A model generated the notes under the pieces. It saw nothing but the letters and a program-made list of their open reading frames with translations, was not told the origin of the DNA and searched no databases. The position numbers and the translations under genes are program-made. This document shows positions 16,893-25,450 of a stretch of DNA of 64,000 bases, in pieces (position 1 is the first letter of the stretch; each line of letters begins with the position of its first letter). Source of the DNA: Bradyrhizobium ottawaense (GTDB taxonomy: Bacteria; Pseudomonadota; Alphaproteobacteria; Rhizobiales; Xanthobacteraceae); the NCBI RefSeq assembly GCF_900099825.1, contig NZ_LT629693.1, positions 7,761,001-7,825,000 on the forward strand, in the 5' to 3' direction.

Positions 16893-18251
16893 ATGACGGC
16901 TCGTTCCAGCCTGACGGTAGTGCTTGCGGCCGGTGAGGGCACGCGCATGCGATCGGCGCTGCCGAAGGTGCTGCATCCCGTCGCCTCCCAGTCGCTGCTG
17001 GCCCATGTGCTGGATGCGGCCCCGCACGGCGCGGGGGCCGCGCTCGCGGTCGTGGTCGGGCCGAACCACAAGGCAGTCTCCGACGAGGTGGCGCGGATCC
17101 GGCCGGATGCGGCGACCTTCATCCAGGCCGAGCGGCTCGGCACCGCGCATGCCGTGCTGGCGGCCCGCGAGGCGATTGCCCGCGGCGCCGACGATCTGCT
17201 GGTGGCGTTCGGCGATACGCCTTTGATCTCGGCCGAGACCTTTGCCCGCATGCGCGCGCCGCTCGCAAACGGCGCGGCGCTGACCGTGCTCGGCTTCCGC
17301 GCCGCCGATCCGACCGGCTATGGCCGGTTGCTGCTCGAAGGCGACCATCTGGTGGCGATCCGCGAACAAGCCGACGCTACCCCTGAGGAACGCAAGGTGA
17401 CGCTGTGCAACGCCGGGGTGATGGCGTTCGACGGCCGCCTTGCGCTCGAGATCATCGACAAGATCGGCAATGCCAACAGCAAGCGCGAATACTATCTGGT
17501 CGATGCGGTAGCCATCGTTAGAAAAATGGGATTGGAGGCCGTCGTGATTGAAACCAGCGAGGATGAAGTGCGAGGGATCAACAACAAGGCCCAGCTAGCT
17601 GAAGCTGAAGCCGTGATGCAGGCGCGGCTGCGCCAGGCCGCCCTCGAGGCCGGCGTGACGCTGATCGCGCCGGAGACGGTGTTTCTCGCCGCCGATACCA
17701 CGTTCGGCAGCGACGTCACCATCGAACCGTTCGTGGTGATCGGCCCCGGCGTCACCATCGGCGACGGAACGGTGATCCATTCCTTCAGCCACATCGTGCA
17801 GTCCTCGATCGGCAAAAACGTGCAGATCGGCCCCTATGCGCGGATGCGGCCGGGCACTTCCATGGGCGATGGCTCCAAGCTCGGCAATTTCGTCGAGACC
17901 AAAGCGGCGACCATCGAGGCCGGCGCCAAGGTCAATCACCTGTCCTATGTCGGCGACGCCCATGTCGGCGCCAAGGCCAATCTCGGCGCCGGCACCATCA
18001 CCTGCAACTATGACGGTTTTGCCAAGAACAAGACCATCATCGGCGCCGGCGCCTTCATCGGCACCAACACCTCGCTGGTGGCGCCCGTGAAGATCGGCAG
18101 CGGCGCCTATATCGGCTCCGGCTCGGTCATCACCCGCGACGTGCCCGACGACGCGATGGCGGTCGAGCGCAGCCCGCAAAGCATCCGCGAGGGCGGAGCG
18201 ACGCGGTACCGCGAACTGAAGACGCGCGGCAAGAAGCCGAAGGAAGGCTAG
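16893..18251 (+). CDS. glmU: Bifunctional UDP-GlcNAc pyrophosphorylase / glucosamine-1-phosphate N-acetyltransferase
   Basis: 452 residues, standard for GlmU. The uridyltransferase domain has [20 protein letters not shown] (residues about 11-30), FGDTPL and GYGRLL. The C-terminal left-handed beta-helix has hexapeptide repeats with [25 protein letters not shown] and CNYDGFAK, including the catalytic-site residues of the acetyltransferase. It makes UDP-GlcNAc for peptidoglycan and LPS in the cytoplasm. ATG 16893 follows GAGGA (16883-16887); the longer upstream frame is not GlmU-like. glmS lies 7 kb downstream on the same strand. Confidence 0.97.
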   Translation: MTARSSLTVVLAAGEGTRMRSALPKVLHPVASQSLLAHVLDAAPHGAGAALAVVVGPNHKAVSDEVARIRPDAATFIQAERLGTAHAVLAAREAIARGADDLLVAFGDTPLISAETFARMRAPLANGAALTVLGFRAADPTGYGRLLLEGDHLVAIREQADATPEERKVTLCNAGVMAFDGRLALEIIDKIGNANSKREYYLVDAVAIVRKMGLEAVVIETSEDEVRGINNKAQLAEAEAVMQARLRQAALEAGVTLIAPETVFLAADTTFGSDVTIEPFVVIGPGVTIGDGTVIHSFSHIVQSSIGKNVQIGPYARMRPGTSMGDGSKLGNFVETKAATIEAGAKVNHLSYVGDAHVGAKANLGAGTITCNYDGFAKNKTIIGAGAFIGTNTSLVAPVKIGSGAYIGSGSVITRDVPDDAMAVERSPQSIREGGATRYRELKTRGKKPKEG

Positions 18252-18262
18252 GGTCCCAGGCG

Positions 18263-19020
18263 TCAATGGCCCGGATGGATGGCATCGTTGAGATAGATGC
18301 AGGCGAGGATGGCAAAGACGTAGGCCTGCAGGAAGGCGACCAGCAGTTCGAGCGCGGTGAGCGCGACGGTCAGCCCCAGCGGCAGCACGCCGCCGACCCA
18401 GCCGATGGCGCCGAACGCGACGCCGAGCATGGCGACAAAGCCCGCGAACACTTTGAGCGCGATGTGGCCGGCCAGCATATTGGCGAACAGGCGCAGGCTG
18501 TGCGAGACCGGCTTCACAAAGAAGAACGACAATTTTCGATGAACACGACCAGCGGCAGGATGTAGACCGGAACCCCCGACGGCACGAATATCTTGAAGAA
18601 TTTCAGGCCGTTCCTGTACAGGCCGTAAATCAGCACCGTGCACCAGACCAGGAGCGCCAGCGCCGCCGTGACGATGATGTGGCTCGAAACCGTGAACGCG
18701 TAAGGGATGATGCCGACGAGGTTCGAAACGCAGATGAACGTGAACAGCGAGAAGATCAGCGGGAAAAACCTCATGCCCTCCGCGCCGGCATTGCCGCGGA
18801 TCATGCCGGCGACGAACTCGTAGGTAATTTCGGCGATCGACTGCAAACGCCCGGGAACCAGCCGCCGTCCCGCCACCCCGCCGATCATCAGGATCGAAAT
18901 CAGCGCCACCGTCAAAAACATGTAGAGGGACGAGTTGGTAAAGGCGATCGTCTGATGGCCGATATGACCGATCGTGAAAAGCGGCTCGATCTTGAACTGG
19001 TGGATCGGGTCGATGGCCAT
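18263..19020 (-). pseudogene. atpB: F0 ATP synthase subunit a, solitary and frameshifted
   Basis: From ATG 19020 the frame encodes a typical alphaproteobacterial subunit a ([27 protein letters not shown]). It then runs out of frame and stops at 18514. The rest continues in the next frame ([21 protein letters not shown] to [10 protein letters not shown]), including the essential Arg in SLRLF. Adding one base in the run of four T at 18533-18536 (plus strand) restores about 252 residues, the usual length. There is no atpI, atpE or atpF beside it; it lies between glmU and an IclR gene. It is either a decayed extra copy or a sequencing error in an unusual lone gene. Confidence 0.88.
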
Positions 19021-19104
19021 TCGCCGCTCGGACTCTCACTTTCACGCAACCAGAGCCTATACGGACGCTCCGGGAAAACAACCCGTCGTCGGGCGCCGCT
19101 TAAT

Positions 19105-19890
19105 TCAAGCCACTTTTCCGCGCGCGGCGTTCGCGGCGGACCATCGATGCTCGATGTCCGTGACAGCCTGCTTCATGTTCGGCAGATATCTTGCGGCGGC
19201 GACTTCGGGCGTCATCGAGGAGGAAAAGAAGATCAGGTTGAGGCTGCCGAGCACGGGTCCGCCGCTCCGGATCGGTAGCGCGATGGCGCTGATGCCAGCC
19301 TCCGCTCCGCCGACCGAGGAGGCATAGCCGTCGTTCCTGGTCTGCGAGACGATGTCGTCGATGAATCGGCGATCCCTTGCCAGGAGCGCGTCTTCCTCGA
19401 CGAAAGCTGCCGTCGTCTCCAGCATCGCCCGGCGCAGCGAAGGCGGTGATGCCGCGAGGATGGCGCGCCCCAAGGCGCTGCGGACCAGCGACCGCCTGCG
19501 GCCTACCATCGAGCGATGGATCGACAACGGACTGAAAGGGTGGGTGCTCTCGCGGATCAGCACCGAACCGAGTTCGAACACCGCGAAGTCGCTGGGCCAG
19601 GACACCTGGTCGAGCAGGCCGAACATGGCAGGGAGCGCCGCCTGGCTCGACAGGTCGCGTGACGAGACACCTTCGCTCAGCGTGCGCACCTGCGGCGTCA
19701 GGCCGAACAAGGCATTGGTCTCGTCGAAGGTCACGTAGCCGTCGGCCCGCAACGTCTCCAGCAAACGATAGCAGGTCGTCCGGTTGAGGCCGGTCCGTTT
19801 TGCGAGCTGCACGACATTCGACGGCCCGCTCGCATTGAGCTCGCCGATCAGCGCCAATCCTCGGGACAGCGCCCTGACATTGCGGTGCAT
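19105..19890 (-). CDS. IclR-family transcriptional regulator (MhpR-like)
   Basis: 261 residues: an N-terminal winged helix (about 5-65; LAKRTGLNRTTCYRLLETL) and a C-terminal IclR ligand-binding domain (SALGRAILAA, ISAIALPIRSGG). The length and first domain resemble MhpR, the activator of phenylpropionate catabolism. It is divergent from the binding-protein, dioxygenase and hydroxylase genes, with a perfect palindrome in between. The simplest model is control of that operon by an aromatic effector. Confidence 0.85.
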   Translation of the reverse strand: MHRNVRALSRGLALIGELNASGPSNVVQLAKRTGLNRTTCYRLLETLRADGYVTFDETNALFGLTPQVRTLSEGVSSRDLSSQAALPAMFGLLDQVSWPSDFAVFELGSVLIRESTHPFSPLSIHRSMVGRRRSLVRSALGRAILAASPPSLRRAMLETTAAFVEEDALLARDRRFIDDIVSQTRNDGYASSVGGAEAGISAIALPIRSGGPVLGSLNLIFFSSSMTPEVAAARYLPNMKQAVTDIEHRWSAANAARGKVA

Positions 19891-19904
19891 GGCCCCTCCG
19901 GACG

Positions 19905-19921
19905 TGTTCGCAGGGCGAACA
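19905..19921. promoter_or_regulatory. Palindromic operator for the IclR regulator
   Basis: TGTTCGC, a 3-base spacer and GCGAACA form a perfect 7-bp inverted repeat in the 115-base divergent region between the IclR gene and the aromatic operon. GTTCG-type half sites are known for IclR-family regulators of aromatic catabolism such as PcaU, PcaR and PobR. Assignment to this regulator is inference from position. Confidence 0.6.
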
Positions 19922-20005
19922 TTTCACAGACTTCGTTGGAAACCAAGCCGGAAGCGCGGCAATCCATCCGCGCACGTTCAAAAAGGACGGCGACGGGAGG
20001 AAACC

Positions 20006-21220
20006 ATGGTCCATTCGAGCTTTCATGTGCCTGCGGCGATCTGGTTGGCCCTCGCGATGTCGGCGGCGCCGGCCGCGGCCCAAACACCAAACCTCAGCGG
20101 CGGCAAGGTGAAGGTCGGCGTCTTGACCGACATCGCCGGTCCGACGGCAATGGCCAACGGAAAGGGCTCGGTGATCGCGGCCGAGATGGCCGCCGAGGAT
20201 TTTGGCGCCGGCCTCAACGTCGAAGTCATTTCGGCCGATCACGGCGGCAAGCCCGATCTCGGATCGCAGATCGCGGCGCGCTGGTTCGACGTCGAAGGCG
20301 TCGACGCCGTCGCCGACATGCAGGGCTCGCCGATCGGTTTCGCCGTGCAGAATCTGGCAACCCAGAAAAGCAAGATCATGCTGCTGTCGGGCTCGACCTC
20401 GTCGGACTTCAACGGCAAGGCCTGTTCGCCGCTCACGGTCCAGTGGACGGTCGATACCTACAATCTGGCGAAGGGGGCGGCGAAGGCCGTCATCGAGCCC
20501 AGCGGCACCAGGTGGTACTTTCTGACGGTCGATCAGGCCTATGGTCACGCGCTGACGAGGGATACGTCGGAGCAGGTCAAGCTTAACGGCGGACAGGTGG
20601 TTGGGAATTCCGTGTTTCCGCCGAATACGTCCGACTTCGCATCGTTCCTGCTCACCGCATCCAACGCCGGCGCCAATGTCATCGCGATTGCGGCGTCCAG
20701 CGGCGATACGGTGACGGCACTGAAGCAGGCCGACGAATTCGGGCTGAGCACGAAAGCCAAGGTCGTTCCGCTCCAGTCGGTGCTGACGGACGTGCACGCC
20801 GTCGGCCTGAAGATTGCGCACGACGCCTACGAAGTGTCGCCGTTCTACTGGGACCGTACGCCGGAGACGCGCGCCTGGGCGGAGCGCTTCTATGCCAAAG
20901 CGAAGATCATGCCGACCAGTTTCCACGCCGGCGTCTATTCGTCGGTCGCGCACTACCTCAAGGCCGTCAAGGCAACCGGCACCGACGAAGCGCCGACCGT
21001 GATGAAGCAGATGGAGAAGGAGCACGTCCACGACTTCTTCGCCGGCGACGGCTACATCCGGGCCGACCGCAAGATGATCCACGACATGTACCTGCTCCAG
21101 GTCAAGAAGCCCGGCGAGAACAAGGGCGACTGGGATCTCTACAACGTCGTGCAGACGTTGCCGGGCGAGTCCGTCAACCGCCCGCTTGCCGAGAGCCAGT
21201 GTCCGCTGGTCAAGAAATAA
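20006..21220 (+). CDS. ABC transporter substrate-binding protein (branched-chain amino acid/aromatic type)
   Basis: 404 residues with a signal peptide ending PAAAQ, followed by a type I periplasmic binding fold of the LivJ/Peripla_BP_6 class (VKVGVLTDIAGPTAMANGKGS at the start, then DHGGKPDLG). ATG 20006 is preceded by GGGAGG. No permease or ATPase is adjacent, so it must use a transporter encoded elsewhere. Leading an aromatic-degradation operon, it probably captures an aromatic acid, as CouP- or HmgX-type proteins do in related bacteria; the ligand is unproven. Confidence 0.85.
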   Translation: MVHSSFHVPAAIWLALAMSAAPAAAQTPNLSGGKVKVGVLTDIAGPTAMANGKGSVIAAEMAAEDFGAGLNVEVISADHGGKPDLGSQIAARWFDVEGVDAVADMQGSPIGFAVQNLATQKSKIMLLSGSTSSDFNGKACSPLTVQWTVDTYNLAKGAAKAVIEPSGTRWYFLTVDQAYGHALTRDTSEQVKLNGGQVVGNSVFPPNTSDFASFLLTASNAGANVIAIAASSGDTVTALKQADEFGLSTKAKVVPLQSVLTDVHAVGLKIAHDAYEVSPFYWDRTPETRAWAERFYAKAKIMPTSFHAGVYSSVAHYLKAVKATGTDEAPTVMKQMEKEHVHDFFAGDGYIRADRKMIHDMYLLQVKKPGENKGDWDLYNVVQTLPGESVNRPLAESQCPLVKK

Positions 21221-21270
21221 CCGCGAGCACCCGATCGACAACCGTCATCCGCGTCCAGAGGAAACAGATC

Positions 21271-22221
21271 ATGTCAGTTGCTATCGTCTGCGCATCGCAT
21301 ACGCCCCTGATGTACCGGGGGCCGGCCAGCAACGAAACCGAGCAACGGGTTCGAACGGCGTTCGAGCGGCTCGGCGCCTTCGTCAAAGCGTTCCAACCCG
21401 ACTACGTCATCCAGTTCGCGCCCGATCATTTCAACGGCTTCTTCTACGACCTGATGCCGTCGTTCTGCGTCGGTGCGGGCGCGGTATCGCTCGGCGACTG
21501 GGGCGGCGGCACCGGTCCGCTCGACGTTCCCGAACAGACGGCGCTGGCGCTGGTGGATCACGTCAGGGCTGACGATTTCGACGTCGCGGTGTCGTACCGC
21601 ATGCCGGTCGATCATGGTTTTGTCCAGATGTGGGAAGCCGTGCTGGGCGATTTCAGATCGGTACCGATCCTGCCGATCTTCGTGAATGCCGCAGCACCGC
21701 CCATTCCGACTTATCGGCGTGCCCGGCAGCTCGGAGAATCCGTCGGCCGTTTTGCGACAAAGTCGGGTAAGCGCGTGCTGTTCGCCGCCTCCGGCGGCCT
21801 GTCGCACGATCCGCCGCTGCCATCGATCAGGGACGCTCCGCCCGAGGTCCGCGAGCGCCTCATCAATGGACGCAATCCGTCTTCGGAAGCCAAGCAGGCG
21901 CGAGAAAAGCGCGTGCTTGAGGCGGCTGTTCTCGCCGAAGCCGGCAACGGACCCTGCAAGCCGCTCAATCCCAAGTGGGACGAAGAGGTGATGAAGATCC
22001 TGCGCAGCGGCCAGATCTGGCGGGCGGATGCGCTCGATACCGATCAAGTGCGCGAGACCGCCGGCCGCGGCGCCAACGAGGTTCTCGCCTGGGTCTCAGC
22101 CTTCGCCGCGCTCGGAGCGGGCGGCCACTTCACCATGGAGCAGGAATTCTACGAAGCGATCCCCGGCTGGATCACCGGCATGGCGATGATGGCCGCACGG
22201 CAAGCGGACACCTCGCACTGA
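21271..22221 (+). CDS. mhpB: Extradiol ring-cleavage dioxygenase, MhpB type
   Basis: 316 residues, against 314 for E. coli MhpB. It shares FAPDHFNGFFYDLMPSFC, SYRMPVDHGFVQ, LFAASGGLSHDPPLP and PLNPKWDEE, which include the iron-ligand and acid-base His positions of the class III (LigB) superfamily. The reaction would be meta-cleavage of a 2,3-dihydroxyphenyl-alkanoate or a related catechol. ATG 21271 follows AGAGGA. It lies 50 bases after the binding-protein gene and 43 before the hydroxylase. The actual substrate may differ, since the usual mhp hydrolase, hydratase and aldolase genes are not here. Confidence 0.88.
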   Translation: MSVAIVCASHTPLMYRGPASNETEQRVRTAFERLGAFVKAFQPDYVIQFAPDHFNGFFYDLMPSFCVGAGAVSLGDWGGGTGPLDVPEQTALALVDHVRADDFDVAVSYRMPVDHGFVQMWEAVLGDFRSVPILPIFVNAAAPPIPTYRRARQLGESVGRFATKSGKRVLFAASGGLSHDPPLPSIRDAPPEVRERLINGRNPSSEAKQAREKRVLEAAVLAEAGNGPCKPLNPKWDEEVMKILRSGQIWRADALDTDQVRETAGRGANEVLAWVSAFAALGAGGHFTMEQEFYEAIPGWITGMAMMAARQADTSH

Positions 22222-22264
22222 CGACGTTTCCGCGCTAAGTCGGTGAGCAACCGCAGAGGCACAT

Positions 22265-24076
22265 ATGGCATACGAAACCGACGTGCTCATCATCGGCGCC
22301 GGTCCGACCGGTTCGACCACGGCGCTGGCGCTGGCGAATTCCGGCGTGCGCTGCCACATCGTGTCGCGCGGCAACTGGATGGCCGACAGCCCGCGCGCCC
22401 ACATCACCAACCAGCGCGCCAACGAGGTCTTCCGCGACCTCGGCATCGCGGAGGACGTGGCGCGATACGCGAGCCCGTGGGAGCTGATGGGCGACACGAC
22501 GTTCACCACCAGCCTCGCCGGACCCGAACTGATCCGGATGCGGACGTGGGGTACCGGAGACGACCGGCGCGGCGATTACCTTCGCGCCAGCCCGTGCGGC
22601 ATGGTGGATATCATCCAGCCGTTGCTCGAACCCATTTTGTTTCAGAAGGCGGCCGAAAAAGGCGCCACGTTCGCGTTCAACACCGAATATGTCAGTCACG
22701 CGCAGGATTCCGATGGCGTCACCGCCGTCCTGCGCGACCGGCTGGACGGACGGGAGTACACGGTTCGGGCGCGCTACATGGTCGGCGCCGACGGCGCGCG
22801 ATCGTCGGTAGTCGAGCATCTCGACCTTCCCATCGAAGGGCGGATGGCGCGCGCGGGCACGGTCTACACGATCTTCAACGCCGATCTTTCCAGATACAGC
22901 CGACATCGTCCCAGCATCCTGAACTGGATCGTCACGCCGGATGCGAGTTTTGGCGAGATCGGGATGGGGCTGCTTCGCGCCGTGCGGCCGTGGACGCAAT
23001 GGATCGCCGGCTGGGGCTTCGACATCAACAAGGGCGATCCCGATCTCTCCGAAAGCAGCATCCGCGAAAAGATCAAAATTCTGATCGGCGATCCCGCGAT
23101 CGATCCTGACATCGTGCGGACGTCGGTCTGGTACATCAACCAGGCGTATGTGACCCAGTATTCCCGGGGACGCGTGTTCTGCGGCGGCGATGCCGTCCAC
23201 CGGCATCCGCCATCGAGCGGCCTCGGCAACAACACCTGCGTGCAGGACGGCCACAACCTCGGTTGGAAACTCGCTTACGCCGTCAAGGGCTGGGCCGGCC
23301 CGAAACTGCTGGAGAGCTATTCGCAGGAGCGGGCGCCGGTCGGAAAACAGGTCGTGCAGCGCGCGAACCAATCGCGGCTCGACTACGCGCCGTTCAACGC
23401 CTGTTTCCGGGTCCAGGGCGCGGACAACCCGGTCGCCGCGGGCATCGCGCGCTTTCGCGATCCCGGTCCGGAGGGTGTCGCGGCCCGCAAGGCGGTTCAG
23501 ACGGCGCTCGACCTCAAGCAGACCGAGTTCAACGCCCAGGGCGTCGAGATGAACCAGCGCTACGAATCCGCAGCCGTCATTCCAAACAAGGCGGCCGAGC
23601 CGGAAACATGGCGCCGTGACCGCGATCTCTACCATCAGCCGACCACGCGACCGGGCGCCAAGATCCCGCATGCGTGGCTGGTCGGTTCGGACGGCAGGCG
23701 CATCTCGACGCTGGACGTGACCGGAAAGGGTCTCTTCACCGTCGTGACCGGTCTTGCCGGTACCGCATGGCGCGACGCCGTCCGCCGTCTCGATCTTCCG
23801 TTCCTGCGCGTCGTCGTGACCGGCTCGCCCGAAGCGCAGGACCTCTACTGCGAGTGGCAACGCCTGCGCGAGATCGAGGAAGCCGGCGCGCTGCTGGTGC
23901 GACCGGACGGCGTGGTGGCCTGGCGGGACAGGGAAGGGACGTCCGACGTTGGGGACGCCGAAGAGAGACTGAGCGCGGCGATCCGTGCTGTTCTCGATCT
24001 GCCGAACTTCTCGGCGATCTCGCGGGAGAAGCAGCCCGAACCGTCGAAGCCCAGCGGCACGCCGCTGTTTGCGTGA
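22265..24076 (+). CDS. FAD-dependent phenolic hydroxylase, TfdB/MhpA-like
   Basis: 603 residues, a class A flavoprotein monooxygenase: GxGxxG FAD motif VLIIGAGPTGSTTALALA near the N-terminus, the DG motif GADGARSSV, and the GD motif GDAVHRHPPSSGLGNNT. The C-terminal thioredoxin-like domain is present (about 430-600). The HRHPP..GLG..T signature is closer to 2,4-dichlorophenol hydroxylase (TfdB) than to E. coli MhpA. It probably ortho-hydroxylates a phenol to the catechol that the neighbouring dioxygenase cleaves, using NADPH and oxygen in the cytoplasm. Confidence 0.87.
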   Translation: MAYETDVLIIGAGPTGSTTALALANSGVRCHIVSRGNWMADSPRAHITNQRANEVFRDLGIAEDVARYASPWELMGDTTFTTSLAGPELIRMRTWGTGDDRRGDYLRASPCGMVDIIQPLLEPILFQKAAEKGATFAFNTEYVSHAQDSDGVTAVLRDRLDGREYTVRARYMVGADGARSSVVEHLDLPIEGRMARAGTVYTIFNADLSRYSRHRPSILNWIVTPDASFGEIGMGLLRAVRPWTQWIAGWGFDINKGDPDLSESSIREKIKILIGDPAIDPDIVRTSVWYINQAYVTQYSRGRVFCGGDAVHRHPPSSGLGNNTCVQDGHNLGWKLAYAVKGWAGPKLLESYSQERAPVGKQVVQRANQSRLDYAPFNACFRVQGADNPVAAGIARFRDPGPEGVAARKAVQTALDLKQTEFNAQGVEMNQRYESAAVIPNKAAEPETWRRDRDLYHQPTTRPGAKIPHAWLVGSDGRRISTLDVTGKGLFTVVTGLAGTAWRDAVRRLDLPFLRVVVTGSPEAQDLYCEWQRLREIEEAGALLVRPDGVVAWRDREGTSDVGDAEERLSAAIRAVLDLPNFSAISREKQPEPSKPSGTPLFA

Positions 24077-24160
24077 CAGAACCGATTTGCCTGTCGGCCA
24101 AATCACTGAATTGCTGTCATCTGTCGCATGTTGGCGGCGCCCATGTCAGCGCCAAGGCCT

Positions 24161-24439
24161 TTAAGCAATCAACGCCTGAAGCTGCACCGCCTGTTCCCGG
24201 TTCTGAACGGCTACGGCGGTGTGCGTATACAGGGCGTTTGACTGAAGGGTAGCGAGGCGGTCGAGGAGGCTACCTCCCTTAACGACGTGAAGCCCCATTC
24301 CGTCGTCGGACGGGTAAATACCCAGGACAACGTCATAAGCCGCGACAACATCTCTCAATGCGGCGGCTGGGTCTCTGGAACTTTCAATGAATGCGCGAAC
24401 GTCCGCTGCGAGGTCACGCAGGTCGTCAAAATTGTCCAC
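24161..24439 (-). CDS. Small acidic hypothetical protein
   Basis: 92 residues from GTG 24439, with GGAG at 24446-24449; a TTG four codons earlier is the alternative. It is predicted soluble and helical (LRDLAADVRAFIES, then an alanine-rich region), with GIYPSDDGMGLHVV in the middle. No family is recognised. It is convergent with the hydroxylase gene across an 84-base gap in which I see no clear terminator. Confidence 0.55.
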   Translation of the reverse strand: MDNFDDLRDLAADVRAFIESSRDPAAALRDVVAAYDVVLGIYPSDDGMGLHVVKGGSLLDRLATLQSNALYTHTAVAVQNREQAVQLQALIA

Positions 24440-24586
24440 GGGGTACTCCAACGCAACTAACTGTCGGAATCTTGAAGGGATAAGATTACCGAACTATCAA
24501 CAAATGGCTTTGGTCGTAGCTCGCGCCTGAGCCTCTAAATAAAATTCGCGTTTGAGACGCATCTCGTGTCGGGACTGCGGGTCGTG

Positions 24587-24703
24587 ATGATCACCCATCG
24601 CGTCAATGCCACGATCGCTTGTCGTGTCTGGCAGGCTGGGTTGACCGTCGCGGCCCTCATCTCCGCGACAATCATTTGCGCGCTGTGCGGCGTGCGGGTC
24701 TAG
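24587..24703 (+). CDS. Possible 38-residue membrane peptide
   Basis: The ATG at 24587 opens a 38-codon frame encoding MITHRVNATIACRVWQ and then a hydrophobic helix ending ALCGVRV. The ribosome site is weak. It lies just upstream of the repeat region at 24720-25265, within about one kilobase that otherwise lacks genes. It may be a chance frame. Confidence 0.28.
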   Translation: MITHRVNATIACRVWQAGLTVAALISATIICALCGVRV

Positions 24704-24719
24704 TGCAGGTCAGCCGCAG

Positions 24720-25265
24720 CTACTGCTTCGGCCTCCGGCGCAAGCAAAAAATTGCGGCGCACGGCTGCGACAAAGTAACCCGACGGGCAAATCACCAAAA
24801 GTCTGTCCAGCCCTTCGCGCAAAAATATTTCCGTTGCCTCGTCGGGCAAATCAACTCCACAACTCCGCGCATCCTGTCCCACCAGAGGGGCGTCGGCCGT
24901 CGTCGCAAACGCGGGGCAGGGAGCGGTGGACGCGATGGTGCGAGAGACGAGCGCATCCGTTGCGTACGGTGAAATCGTTTGGGTCCGACGCCCCGATGCA
25001 GGCGTCAAGTTCGAAGGCGGCCAACGCTGCCCAAGAGCGATGGTGTCACAAAAAGCAGGGTCACCAGGACGATCTCGTATAAGCCGTAAAGCCATTGCGC
25101 AGGGAAGGCTGGAGGCTTCCGCCAAACCTGTATGCTCATGTGCAGCCTATTCTTGTGCAACACGCACATGAGACCGTGGGTGCGGCGCGCACCCGGTCTT
25201 CCCTGCGCCCTCTGATTTGGAGGGCAAGACTAGAGCAAACCTCGGGCAGATCATGCCGCGAGATC
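24720..25265. repeat. Structured non-coding intergenic repeat, about 0.5 kb
   Basis: I recognise phrases such as CCAGCCCTTCGCGCAAAAAT, TAAGCCGTAAAGCCATTGCG and CGCGCACCCGGTCTTCCCTG as recurring together in many Bradyrhizobium intergenic regions; this is recall, not a search. Within the window, GCGCAGGGAAG (25097-25107) pairs with CTTCCCTGCGC (25198-25208), and CTCATGTGC (25135-25143) pairs with GCACATGAG (25164-25172) inside it. A minus-strand frame across 24700-25125 has atypical composition and no family, so I treat the block as non-coding. Edges are approximate. Confidence 0.55.
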
Positions 25266-25450
25266 GCGGACTCACAGGCCGTCAGCATGATATAAGGGGT
25301 CAATGCCCGGGTTGGCCTGCTTATTAAGCTTTCTGTTTAACGCTGTCTCAATCCGCAATAATTATTGAGTATCTGGAAGGCGCCGTTTTTCGTTAAGAGA
25401 ACCGGGCGCTGATTTGGCGAATTTTCGACGATTTGGGGATATTCAACCGC

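Noticed and set aside
24700..25125. 141-codon minus-strand frame
   Set aside because: Composition is atypical, no domain is visible, and it lies in what looks like a non-coding repeat.
24720..25265. Possible CRISPR or tandem array
   Set aside because: The inverted repeats are nested, not regularly spaced, and no repeat-spacer pattern or cas gene occurs anywhere in the window.
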